Assembly: GCF_048323675.1 (NCBI RefSeq)
Contig: NZ_JBLWFK010000001.1
Coordinates: forward strand, 62,001-126,000
Direction: 5' to 3'
Length of the DNA: 64,000 nt
Origin: Mangrovimicrobium sp048323675
GTDB lineage: Bacteria; Pseudomonadota; Gammaproteobacteria; Pseudomonadales; Halieaceae
Below, one piece after another: positions 1 through 7,804 of this stretch (the first letter of the stretch is position 1; each line of letters starts with the position of its first letter). A program made the translations under genes and the position numbers. The notes below the pieces were generated by a model. It saw nothing but the letters and a program-made list of their open reading frames with translations. It searched no databases and was not told where the DNA came from.

Positions 1-546
1 GGCGGGGATCGGGTCCAGGTATTCGAGCAGGGGTTTTACCTCGGGGTCGAAACTCCAGAAGATGAAACCGCCCCAGGTGTCGCAGGGCAGTTCCTTCAGG
101 CGCAACTTGCCGCAGGGGTTGCCCTGGGGGAAGTCCTCCGCGTCCTGCACCCACGTGAGTTCGCCGTCCAGCCCCCACTGCCAGCCGTGGTAGGGGCAGG
201 TGAAGCTGCCGTTGACCCCGCCTTCCTCCACCGCCAGCAACTGGTTGCCGCGGTGCATGCAGACGTTGAAGAAGGCCTTGATGGAGCCGTCCTCCTGTTT
301 CACCATGAGGATCGATTCATGGCGGAAGTTGTGCACCACGAAGTCGCCGGGTTCCTGTAACTGGGCGGTGCGGCCACCCACGTGCCAGATGCGCTTCCAC
401 ATGTGCTCCCACTCGCGATCGGCGAAATCCTTGGACCAGTAGCGGTCGCCGGTGATGGCGTCGCCGCGGGCCGCGGGTACCTGTGCGTCCGGGTGGGTGG
501 GGTAGCTCTTGTCCTGCTGTAACTGTCCTGAAGTATCGGTTCCCAT
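1..546 (-). CDS. Rieske non-heme iron ring-hydroxylating dioxygenase, large (alpha) subunit, 3' part missing
   Basis: The first 182 residues are present and the gene runs off the left edge. It shows the Rieske [2Fe-2S] signature: CMHRG at residues 96-100 and CPYHGW at 117-122, so Cys96, His98, Cys117 and His120 would bind the cluster. The region before it (WEHMWKRIWHVGG, about 47-58) is typical of aromatic-ring or aliphatic hydroxylating oxygenase alpha subunits. The catalytic mononuclear iron domain lies outside the window, so the substrate cannot be inferred. ATG at 546 has a GAGGA-type ribosome site just upstream. It is 39 bp downstream of a SnoaL-like gene on the same strand, probably one operon; SnoaL/NTF2 folds are also used by dioxygenase beta subunits. 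Electron donors are not seen here. Confidence 0.9.
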   Translation of the reverse strand, partial: MGTDTSGQLQQDKSYPTHPDAQVPAARGDAITGDRYWSKDFADREWEHMWKRIWHVGGRTAQLQEPGDFVVHNFRHESILMVKQEDGSIKAFFNVCMHRGNQLLAVEEGGVNGSFTCPYHGWQWGLDGELTWVQDAEDFPQGNPCGKLRLKELPCDTWGGFIFWSFDPEVKPLLEYLDPIPA

Positions 547-585
547 GTTCGCTGTCCTCGTCGTGGGCCTTGCGCGGTGGTTAAC

Positions 586-1032
586 TCAGCGGTCGCCGTG
601 AATTTCGTCCAGGGACGCCGGCAGGGGCATGCCCGGGTAGATGTTGTATTTCCGGCATTTCCACTGGTCGCCCTCGCGGACAAAATCCATGGTGTAGCGT
701 ACGTGCACCAGCACTTCGTTGCCGTCGTTTGCCCGTCCCATGCCCTGTACGTAGGCGCGGGTGGATGCGCTGTCGCCATCGTAGGCATCGATCCGGAAGT
801 TGGTGAGGTAGTGGGTATGGTGCGACATATTCTCGAAAACCTCGGAATAGAACTTCCGGTAGTCGGCCCTGCCGTTCATGAAGGGCAGGCCGATCGCGGA
901 AAAGTCGAGCACGGCGTCCTCGGTAAAGTAGTCCAGCAGAGGGTCGAGTTCACCGATGTTATCGACCAGGTAGCAGTACTCGGTCATCTGGTCCTGGAGT
1001 GCTACGCGGGTTTCGAGGGGGATTGACGGCAT
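586..1032 (-). CDS. SnoaL-like / NTF2-fold protein, possibly dioxygenase small-subunit-like
   Basis: A 148-residue protein of the SnoaL-like/NTF2 superfamily. It begins with a helical segment (DQMTEYCYLVDNIGELDPLL), then the usual FTEDAVLDF strand turn, and ends with a strand containing QWKCRKYNIYPGMPLPA. Family members include small polyketide cyclases, ketosteroid-isomerase-like enzymes and beta subunits of ring-hydroxylating dioxygenases. Because it directly precedes the Rieske alpha subunit, a structural beta-like role or an isomerase/dehydratase step in the same pathway are both possible. The start is supported by AGGAG about 8 bases upstream of ATG 1032. A second, longer SnoaL-like gene at 12747-13295 precedes a P450 in the same way. 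Confidence 0.8.
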   Translation of the reverse strand: MPSIPLETRVALQDQMTEYCYLVDNIGELDPLLDYFTEDAVLDFSAIGLPFMNGRADYRKFYSEVFENMSHHTHYLTNFRIDAYDGDSASTRAYVQGMGRANDGNEVLVHVRYTMDFVREGDQWKCRKYNIYPGMPLPASLDEIHGDR

Positions 1033-1133
1033 TTTTGTATCTCCTGCACCTGCAATGAGTGTGGTTATTCGAATCGTGCCCCGATACTATTACCTTGCAA
1101 GAATACAATCAAGAATGTTTTTAATATGGCGGG

Positions 1134-1179
1134 AAAAAACTGCCAGCCGGTTCCGCGCGGTCGCGCTTCGGCTGGCAGT
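1134..1179 (-). terminator. Hairpin with T tract on the minus strand, in the leader of the SnoaL-Rieske operon
   Basis: An 11-bp perfect inverted repeat (ACTGCCAGCCG at 1139-1149, CGGCTGGCAGT at 1169-1179) has a run of A at 1134-1139. Read on the minus strand this is a stem followed by six T, the form of an intrinsic terminator. No minus-strand gene lies to its right, so it would sit in the leader of the SnoaL/Rieske operon as an attenuator or insulator. It also overlaps the first codons of any version of the plus-strand gene starting at 1126, which argues for a later start there. Confidence 0.5.
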
Positions 1180-1281
1180 TGGCGCCGGGCTTTGCGCCCG
1201 GGAGCCGGGCCGAAGCTTAACGAAAGTGTCACGAAGCGGCGTTACCCTCCCCGGATTATCGTCACCGGACCGCGAGACGTC

Positions 1282-2133
1282 TTGCAAACACTCAGCCCGC
1301 TGGATACCCGCTCCCTGTATTACGCCGCGGTAGCCGTGCTGGCGGCCGGCTGTGTGGCCGGGTGCCTGTTGCTGTCACGGCCGGTGCCGGAGGCCATACA
1401 GCTGGGTGATTACCGCGCCTACAGCTGCAATACCCCGGCATCCCGGGTGACCCAGCGCCTCCAGGTGCTCACCCTGACCTCGCTGTTTTCGCGGGAACTG
1501 GCCGATGGCCTGTGCAGCGAGCCGCGGGTGCAGGCGCTGTTTTCCGGCGTCGATGTCTACTGGCGCCCGCGCGGACACCTCACCGCCCAGCATGTCATGG
1601 AGGGCCGCTACGACGTGTTCTGGAACCGGCGCCACCTGGTGATGGGTTTGCTGCCGGAGTTTTACGAGTTCTATGCACCCTTGCTGGACACACCGCCCTC
1701 CGAGGTGTACTGGTTGAGCCGCGCGGGGCAGCCCCGCCTGAGTCGCGACTTTTTCCGCGACAAGACCCTCGGCCTGCTGGCAGATGCCCACAGCCACACC
1801 TATTACCAGCAACCGGTCAATGCGCTGCACCGGGCCGGTATCGAACTCGGTGACCGGCAAAAGCGTTTCTATCCCGATACCAGTTCGCTTTACCGCGCAT
1901 TCCGCGAAGGCGAAGTCGATCTGATCAGCAGTCCCATGATCAGCGAGGAACAACTGCTTGAGCAGGGGGTCACCTACCTGCTGATCGATGGCGAGGTGGT
2001 CACCGGCACCTGGTTTATCAGTCGCCGCTGGTTGCAGTCCGGTGTCGATTGCGCCCTGGTGGATGCCCTGGATGTGTTCTGGCCACTGTTCGATGGCGCG
2101 GGCACGGTGGCGCCGGGGATCGACTGCCCGTGA
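1282..2133 (+). CDS. PhnD-like periplasmic substrate-binding (lipo)protein, probable sensor component
   Basis: Frame open from ATG 1126. I prefer TTG 1282, which gives 283 residues, because the first 50 codons from 1126 cross a hairpin and look non-coding. From TTG 1282 the protein starts with a short n-region and a hydrophobic stretch ending in VAGC, a possible lipobox. The body resembles phosphonate-type (PhnD) type-2 periplasmic binding proteins: FRDKTLGLLADAHSHTYYQQ, then a second lobe with SLYRAFREGEVDLISSPMI. No ABC permease or ATPase is adjacent, so transport by an ABC system is unlikely. The stop overlaps the GTG start of the next gene by 4 bases, so the pair is translationally coupled. 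I infer a ligand-sensing role. The start is uncertain. Confidence 0.65.
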   Translation: MQTLSPLDTRSLYYAAVAVLAAGCVAGCLLLSRPVPEAIQLGDYRAYSCNTPASRVTQRLQVLTLTSLFSRELADGLCSEPRVQALFSGVDVYWRPRGHLTAQHVMEGRYDVFWNRRHLVMGLLPEFYEFYAPLLDTPPSEVYWLSRAGQPRLSRDFFRDKTLGLLADAHSHTYYQQPVNALHRAGIELGDRQKRFYPDTSSLYRAFREGEVDLISSPMISEEQLLEQGVTYLLIDGEVVTGTWFISRRWLQSGVDCALVDALDVFWPLFDGAGTVAPGIDCP

Positions 2134-3314
2134 GGTCTTCGCGCCGCTTGGTCGCGCTGTTCGGTCTGCTGGCCTGGCTGGGGATGGTGGGCCTCTCCGC
2201 CTGGTATGCACCGCGCCATTATATTGCGCTGCTCGAACAGCAACTCGACGGCTCTCTGGTGGACGCCCTGATCAATGCCAGGGTCAGCCAGGTCAGCCTG
2301 CTGGAGGGCTGGGAACACCTGGCGGCGCAGGTCAACAGCGATCTTGGCCACCTTCCGGCGGCAGGCCGCTGGAGCGCCCTGCGTGAATGCCGTGGCCGGG
2401 TGCTGCGTGTACAGCAACAGGAGTTTGCGCCGCCGGGTAAGGCGCGGGTGATGGTGCTGGGCCGGGATATCGGCGCCGCCTCCATGGAACTGGCGCTGGG
2501 CATCTCCTGCAGCAGGAACTGGACGCATATCCTGCTGGGCCAGGGGCTGCTGGCGCTGGCTGGCATGAGCGTGCTGCTGTGCCTGCCGCGGCCGCTCAGC
2601 ACCACCCAGCGGCAGTGGCTGGCGCGCCTGGTGGAGGGGGGGTGTCCGCGCCGCCGTGCCCTGGTGCTGGCGCGCAGTGTCGATTCCTTCTCGCCAACCC
2701 AGCATGCACTGCTGGGAATATTGCTGGAGGCCGACGCAATGCAGGCTCGCTGTGATCCCGAAGCGGCGGTCGAGTTCGCGCTGGATGCCGCGGACTGTGC
2801 GCTTTCCGCAGGGCAGTTGGCGTGGTTCAGGTGTGCGCTGCGCCTGCACCCGGGCGACTGGCAGCAGGCGCTGGGGGTGGCCCAGTCCCGTCCCGACCTC
2901 ACTTTTTTCCCCGCCGAGCGCGCCGTACGTATCCATGGCATCGAATTGAAGCTGCCATCGACCCCGTTCTTCTATTACTACTGGTACGCCAACCGCCGGG
3001 CCGCCGGCACCGAGGAGGGCTGGTTTCTCAATCCCTCCTCCAATCGCCCCGACCTCGAAAGCGCTGCCGGCCTGGTTCACCTGATGGAGGCGGAATCCGG
3101 GCATGCCCGCGCGATCAACGAACTGGCCGACAAGGGCCTGCGCGCCAAGGTCCTCGACCAGAACCGCAGCAAGGTGAAAGACAACCTGACCGCGTTGCTG
3201 GGCGAGGAGTTGTCCGCCGCCTACCTGTTCGAGGACAGCCGCGACACGCGCACCGGGCGCTCCCGCTACCGGCTGGCCCTCGAGCCCGACAAAATCGTTC
3301 TCAGCGCCGCCTGA
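2130..3314 (+). CDS. Membrane protein with possible C-terminal winged-helix domain (unrecognised family)
   Basis: A 394-residue protein starting at GTG 2130, which overlaps the previous stop. The N-terminus has one membrane segment (RLVALFGLLAWLGMVGL), then about 110 residues likely periplasmic, then a second membrane segment (HILLGQGLLALAGMSVLLCL, about 132-151), then a cytoplasmic part. The last 110 residues have the sequence STPFFYYYWYANRR, a GWFLNPSSNRPD motif, and a helix-helix-strand run (ARAINELADKG, QNRSKVKDNLTALL, GRSRYRLAL) that could be a winged-helix DNA-binding or protein-binding unit. I do not recognise a named family. Coupling to a PhnD-like protein and position before a TonB-dependent receptor suggest a membrane-bound regulator that reads the periplasmic protein; this is inference. 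Confidence 0.6.
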   Translation: MRSSRRLVALFGLLAWLGMVGLSAWYAPRHYIALLEQQLDGSLVDALINARVSQVSLLEGWEHLAAQVNSDLGHLPAAGRWSALRECRGRVLRVQQQEFAPPGKARVMVLGRDIGAASMELALGISCSRNWTHILLGQGLLALAGMSVLLCLPRPLSTTQRQWLARLVEGGCPRRRALVLARSVDSFSPTQHALLGILLEADAMQARCDPEAAVEFALDAADCALSAGQLAWFRCALRLHPGDWQQALGVAQSRPDLTFFPAERAVRIHGIELKLPSTPFFYYYWYANRRAAGTEEGWFLNPSSNRPDLESAAGLVHLMEAESGHARAINELADKGLRAKVLDQNRSKVKDNLTALLGEELSAAYLFEDSRDTRTGRSRYRLALEPDKIVLSAA

Positions 3315-3362
3315 GGGCGGGCTGGCGGGCTGGCGGGCTTGCGTGCGGCGCATCCGGCCCCG

Positions 3363-3426
3363 GAGATGTCGCTAACATATATGCCAAGTCGTTGATAAAT
3401 AATGTCTTCAAAGTTAGAGACATCTC
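3363..3426. promoter_or_regulatory. Long inverted repeat upstream of the TonB-dependent receptor (candidate operator or leader hairpin)
   Basis: Arms GAGATGTCGCTAAC (3363-3376) and GTTAGAGACATCTC (3413-3426) are inverted copies with one mismatch in 14, separated by 36 bases of AT-rich sequence. The AT-rich core contains TTGATAAATAATGT and stands out from the GC-rich surroundings. It lies 110 bases before the receptor start, where a promoter and operator would be expected. Confidence 0.5.
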
Positions 3427-3536
3427 AGCGCGCGTATTCGCCGCCCGCGTAACAAAACTTTCATCGCCCCTGCCGATACTGCCGCCCACCACACGCAAAC
3501 GCGCCTTCGAGCGCTTGATATCCAGGAGCAAAAGAG

Positions 3537-6035
3537 ATGTCCATGTCCCGATTTACCGCCTATCCCCTGGCGGCCGCCGTCAGCGCCGCCCTCGGCCTGG
3601 CCGCCACCGCGCAGGCCCAGGAAGCGACCGTCAACCCCCAGGACGCGGTTGCGCCGATGGAGGAGGTGTACATCATCGGCACCTATATCCGCGACAGCAA
3701 CCAGGCGGCGATCGACGCCAAGCGCCTGGCCGACAACTACGTGGATATCGTGTCTGCAGATACTATCGGCCAGTTCCCGGACCAGAACCTGGCCGACTCC
3801 CTCGGCCGCCTGCCCGGCCTCGCCATCGAGCGCGACCAGGGCCAGGCGCGCTATATCAACCTGCGCGGTGCGCCCTTTCGCTACACCAGTATCGCCTTTG
3901 ACGGCATCGATGTACCGGGTGCGGAAAACGGCCGCATCCCGCGCTTCGACAGCTTTCCCTCGGTGATCACCAGCCGGGTGGAAGCGAACAAGGCGATTCT
4001 GCCCAGCATGCCGGGCGAGTCGGTCGCCGGTTTTATCAACATCCACACCTTCAATCCCTTCGACCAGGAGGGCTTCTCCTTCGCCAGCGACATCGGCTCT
4101 GGCGAACAGGACCTCGGCGGCGGCGATGTATCCAAGTACGCCCTGCGCGGCTCCTGGTCCAACGACAATGTTGGCCTGATGCTGTTCGGCTCGCAGAACA
4201 GTCGCGAGCAGATCACCGACAACCGCGAGTACTCGCTGGACCGCAACGAAGCCGGCGAGCTGCTGGTCGATGAGCTGGACTTCCGCAGCTATAAGGTCAC
4301 CCGCGAGGACGAGGCCTACGGCGGCCACCTTGAGTTCCGCGGCGACGGCGCCCTGGAGCGACTCTTCGTCAGCACCCTGTACAGCGAGTTCGTCGACCGC
4401 GAGGAGCGCAACCAGTTCGTGTTCAGCGCGCTCGAAGAGCAGGTGGGCACCACCGGCGAGGACGTGCTGTGGGCGGTATCCCGGGCGCTGGAAGCGGGCA
4501 AATACGAAAACTCCACCGACACCTCTACCCTGGGCGCCGACTTCGCGGCGGCTGGCTGGGACCTGGAGGCGCGAATCAACTACACCGAGACCACCTTCGG
4601 CATGAACCTGCCGCTGCCGCGCAGCGTGGGTGCGGTGGTGCAGGGCGACTACGACCTTAGCGACCTCGAAGACCCCCTGCTGTACCTCGACCAGGACCTG
4701 TCCAGCCTGCAATACTCGCGCGATCTCGGCATTCACTATGTGCAGAAGCTGGATATCGAGGCCACCAAGTACAAGCTGGACGCGACCCGTGAATCCGAGT
4801 GGTTCGGGCAACCCGCAACCTTCGCCCTGGGCCTCGCCTGGGACAGCCGCGATGCCGACGGCTACGTGGCGACCCCGCTGGTCGGCGCCTTCCCCTCGAG
4901 CATCAATGTCGATGACTACAACACCGGCAAGGGCTGGGACAGCAATACCACCAACAGCATCGGCGGCACCTACTACGACAACAAGGGTCTGCGCAACGCC
5001 TGGGCAACCGATGGCGACCTGTCGATCGCCGGCAAGATCAGCCCCGACGATATGATCGTGCTGGAGGAAGACATTCTGGCGGCCTACGTCCAGGCCAAAA
5101 CCGGGTTCGACTGGGGTAACCTGATTGCCGGCGTGCGCGTCGAGCAGACCGACTACACCAGCGAGGGCACCCTGGGGGACGAGCCGATCTCTGTCGAGGA
5201 GAAGTTCACCAACTGGCTGCCCAGCCTGCACCTGAACGTGGACCTCGCCGACGATCTCAAATGGCGTACCTCGTTCTCCAGCGGGATCAACCGCCCGACC
5301 TACAGCGAGTGGCGCGCGGCCGCGTCGATCGACGTGATCCAGCAAACCGTCACCGGCGGCAACCCGACCCTCGACCCGGAAGAGGCCATGGGTGTGGATA
5401 CCGCGCTGGAGTGGTACTTCGCCCCCGCCAGCCTGGTGTCGGTGGGCGCCTTCTACCGGCAGATCGAGAACGTGATCTACACCGACGTCTCCGCCATCGA
5501 CGGCGGCACCTACCTGCCCTCGGCAGCCGGTGAGCAGTGGGAGTTCTACGGCGCGGTAAATGGCAACGACGGCGAGATGCAGGGCCTGGAACTCAACCTG
5601 ATTGCCCACGCCGACCACTACCTGCCGGAGATATTCAGCGGCTTCGGCGTCAGCGCCAACGTCACCTTCCTCGATTCCGAGTTCGAGACCCTGGAGGGCG
5701 ACAACCTGCGCCTGCCGGGCACCTCGGACATGATCTACAACGCCTCCCTGTTCTACGAGAACTTCGGGCTGTCGGCGCGCCTAAACTACCAGTGGCGCGA
5801 CGAGTGGATCTCGCCGATCGAGGACCCCACCGAGTACTGGGGTGAACAGGAGCGCCTGGACCTGTCGCTGGTCTACACCCTGCCGCTGGACTGGGAAGGC
5901 TTCGCGGTGTCGGTCTATGCCAACGCCAACAACCTCACCGATGAAACCGATGTCCGCTACGACGGCAACGGCACCATCAACCAGGCAGAGAGCTACGGCC
6001 GCCGCTACCTGCTCGGCTTCCGGGTGAACTACTGA
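3537..6035 (+). CDS. TonB-dependent outer-membrane receptor
   Basis: An 832-residue receptor with a signal peptide ending near AQAQE. It has a possible TonB-box region (MEEVYIIGTYI), a plug domain with DTIGQFPDQNLADSLGRLPG and INLRG (about residues 79-115), and a long beta-barrel ending in RRYLLGFRVNY with the terminal aromatic residue typical of barrel proteins. AGGAG lies about 9 bases before ATG 3537. The barrel is of the large CarboxypepD-free type seen in substrate-specific marine receptors; the ligand cannot be read from sequence. It follows a binding-protein/membrane-regulator pair and precedes two phosphatase genes, which suggests uptake of a phosphorylated or phosphate-ester compound (inference). 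Confidence 0.93.
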   Translation: MSMSRFTAYPLAAAVSAALGLAATAQAQEATVNPQDAVAPMEEVYIIGTYIRDSNQAAIDAKRLADNYVDIVSADTIGQFPDQNLADSLGRLPGLAIERDQGQARYINLRGAPFRYTSIAFDGIDVPGAENGRIPRFDSFPSVITSRVEANKAILPSMPGESVAGFINIHTFNPFDQEGFSFASDIGSGEQDLGGGDVSKYALRGSWSNDNVGLMLFGSQNSREQITDNREYSLDRNEAGELLVDELDFRSYKVTREDEAYGGHLEFRGDGALERLFVSTLYSEFVDREERNQFVFSALEEQVGTTGEDVLWAVSRALEAGKYENSTDTSTLGADFAAAGWDLEARINYTETTFGMNLPLPRSVGAVVQGDYDLSDLEDPLLYLDQDLSSLQYSRDLGIHYVQKLDIEATKYKLDATRESEWFGQPATFALGLAWDSRDADGYVATPLVGAFPSSINVDDYNTGKGWDSNTTNSIGGTYYDNKGLRNAWATDGDLSIAGKISPDDMIVLEEDILAAYVQAKTGFDWGNLIAGVRVEQTDYTSEGTLGDEPISVEEKFTNWLPSLHLNVDLADDLKWRTSFSSGINRPTYSEWRAAASIDVIQQTVTGGNPTLDPEEAMGVDTALEWYFAPASLVSVGAFYRQIENVIYTDVSAIDGGTYLPSAAGEQWEFYGAVNGNDGEMQGLELNLIAHADHYLPEIFSGFGVSANVTFLDSEFETLEGDNLRLPGTSDMIYNASLFYENFGLSARLNYQWRDEWISPIEDPTEYWGEQERLDLSLVYTLPLDWEGFAVSVYANANNLTDETDVRYDGNGTINQAESYGRRYLLGFRVNY

Positions 6036-6058
6036 ACCCGCTCTTCCTGACCCAGTGT

Positions 6059-6085
6059 CGCGTGCCGGGCTTAGCCCGGCACGCG
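6059..6085 (+). terminator. Perfect 12-bp stem hairpin after the receptor gene
   Basis: CGCGTGCCGGGC (6059-6070), loop TTA, GCCCGGCACGCG (6074-6085). It is 23 bases after the receptor stop. There is no T tract, so it may act as an mRNA 3' stabiliser or partial terminator that lowers expression of the phosphatase genes behind it. Confidence 0.6.
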
Positions 6086-6111
6086 TTCCAGGCCCCGCAA
6101 CGGAATACCTT

Positions 6112-6712
6112 ATGAACTACCTGAAATACCTTGTGATCCTCGCCGCGTTCCTCGCCCCCGGCGGCAGGTATCGATTACGTAGCGGTGGATTACCATATCA
6201 CCGACATGCTGAACGCGTCCCAGGCGACCGATTTCAGTTCGGCGCAGGACCATCCCTACCGGCAGATGCCCTATTTCCTCAAGCCCCAGCTCAAGGCCTA
6301 TTTTTCCCGGGCCATCGAGGGCAGGGTGCCCATGGTCGTGAACTGCTCCGCCGGCAAGGATCGCACCGGAATCACCGCGGCCCTGATGCTGACCGCGCTG
6401 GGCGTGCCGCGCTCCCAGGTCATGCAGGACTATGTCCTGTCGACCGAGTACCGCCGCCCAGTGATCGAACGGGGCGATGTGGACCTGGCCGCCGTGGCAA
6501 AGAGCAATGCATTTGCGGCCATGATGCTGCACTATAGCGACCGGCAATCGACACAGGCCGCGCCGCTGATCACGGAGGAGGGGATTCCCTACCTGTACTA
6601 TGCACTGGCGCAGATCGAGGCCGACTACGGCTCGGTCCCGGCGTTCCTGGACAGGGAACTGGGTGTCAGCGCCGCGGATATCGACACGCTGAAAACGCTC
6701 TACCTGCAGTAG
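6112..6712 (+). pseudogene. Exported CX5R phosphatase, broken by an internal deletion with frame change
   Basis: ATG 6112 opens a signal-peptide-like start (MNYLKYLVILAAFLAPGG) in one frame. The catalytic half continues in another frame from about 6164 (AGIDYVAVDYHITDML) through NCSAGKDRTG (nucleophile Cys and Arg of the CX5R loop) to the stop at 6712. Compared with the intact paralogue at 6816-7703, about 90 residues are missing at the junction, including the NFRDVGGY and DLR motifs. The simplest reading is a deletion that fused the signal sequence to the C-terminal half out of frame. An internal GTG at 6185 could still give a 175-residue fragment, but without a signal peptide or the N-terminal half of the fold. 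Confidence 0.75.
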
Positions 6713-6815
6713 GGCTCCGTGTTACCAATGTTTAACCGTCGTGGCCGGTTGCCGTATATGGAATCCTCGCCGGTTCCGTTATCCTGCCTGACATGACTGA
6801 TAAAAGGACAAAGTA

Positions 6816-7703
6816 ATGACCATCAGGAATCTTGTCGCCCTGGCCTGCGTAGTGCTGGCCGGCACCGGGATGGAGGCTTTCGCGGCGGGAACAGCTGGCG
6901 TGCCGGTCGGGAACCCGCGCCTGCTGCCGCTCGAAGGGGGACGCAATTTTCGCGACGTGGGCGGCTATCCCGCCGGCGAGGGCATGCAGGTGAAGTGGGG
7001 CAAACTCTACCGCTCCGGGACGCTGTATGCCTTGACCGATAACGACTTTGCGCTGCTGGACGAGCGCGATATCGCGGTGATCGCCGACCTGCGCAGCAAC
7101 GAGGAGCGGGCGGGGGAGCCCACCATGTGGCGCGTCGACGAGCCGGAGATTCTCAGCTGGGCCTACTCCCAGGGCGACACCCTGGGCGGCATGCGCGAAT
7201 TGTTTTCGCAGGAGGGCCTGACACCGGCGGACGTTACCCAGGTCATGGCCGGCCTATACCGGGAGATGCCCGGCCAGCAGGCCTCGCACTACCGCGATAT
7301 TTTCGACCAGCTGGCGGATAACCGGCTGCCGCTGGTGGTGCATTGTTCCGCCGGCAAGGACCGCACCGGCGTCGGCATCGGCCTGATCCTCACCGCGCTG
7401 GGCGTACCGCGCGAAGTCATTCTCGAGGACTACGCGATGTCGGAAAAATACCAGCAAATACCGGTACTGAAGGGAAAGGATTACCAGTTCGAGGAAGGCG
7501 ATCCCCTGGCGTTGATGGCCGCGCTGCCGCAGGAACTGGTGGCGCCGCTGATGGGTTCCAACCCGGTTTACCTGGAGTCCGCATTTGCCGCCATCGAGGA
7601 GCAGCACGGCTCGGTGATGGCGTATATCCAGGGTGAACTGGAAGTCAGTGACGAGGAACTGGCACAGTTGCGGGCCAATTTGCTGGAGCCATTATCCAAC
7701 TGA
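6816..7703 (+). CDS. Exported tyrosine/serine (or phospholipid) phosphatase, Y_phosphatase3-type
   Basis: A 295-residue protein with a signal peptide (cleavage near AFAAG, about residue 24). It carries NFRDVGGY (44-51), DLRSNEER (91-98) and the catalytic loop VHCSAGKDRTG (Cys177, Arg183), the signature of the Y_phosphatase3 / dual-specificity fold. Relatives dephosphorylate tyrosine, serine or phosphoinositides; the GKDRTG loop is shared with lipid phosphatases such as LipA of Listeria. Being exported, it most likely acts on small phosphate esters or lipid headgroups in the periplasm. The start is supported by AAAGGA upstream. It is the intact copy of the broken gene before it and closes the receptor module; the next gene converges on it. 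Confidence 0.88.
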   Translation: MTIRNLVALACVVLAGTGMEAFAAGTAGVPVGNPRLLPLEGGRNFRDVGGYPAGEGMQVKWGKLYRSGTLYALTDNDFALLDERDIAVIADLRSNEERAGEPTMWRVDEPEILSWAYSQGDTLGGMRELFSQEGLTPADVTQVMAGLYREMPGQQASHYRDIFDQLADNRLPLVVHCSAGKDRTGVGIGLILTALGVPREVILEDYAMSEKYQQIPVLKGKDYQFEEGDPLALMAALPQELVAPLMGSNPVYLESAFAAIEEQHGSVMAYIQGELEVSDEELAQLRANLLEPLSN

Positions 7704-7804
7704 TCGAACTGCGGTTCCTTTGACCGCCTTGCTTCGACAGTCCGGGGCCTGCCGGTGAATTCTTGTCCGGTGAGGCTGTTGGCCAGGGCAGGGCGCCTTG
7801 CTGT

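Noticed and set aside
1126..1281. N-terminal extension of the PhnD-like gene from ATG 1126
   Set aside because: It crosses a terminator-like hairpin and is Arg/Pro/Gly-rich; the signal-like segment begins only after TTG 1282.
3414..5618. 734-codon minus-strand frame
   Set aside because: Antisense to the TonB receptor; Val/Ala/Gly-rich with no domain.
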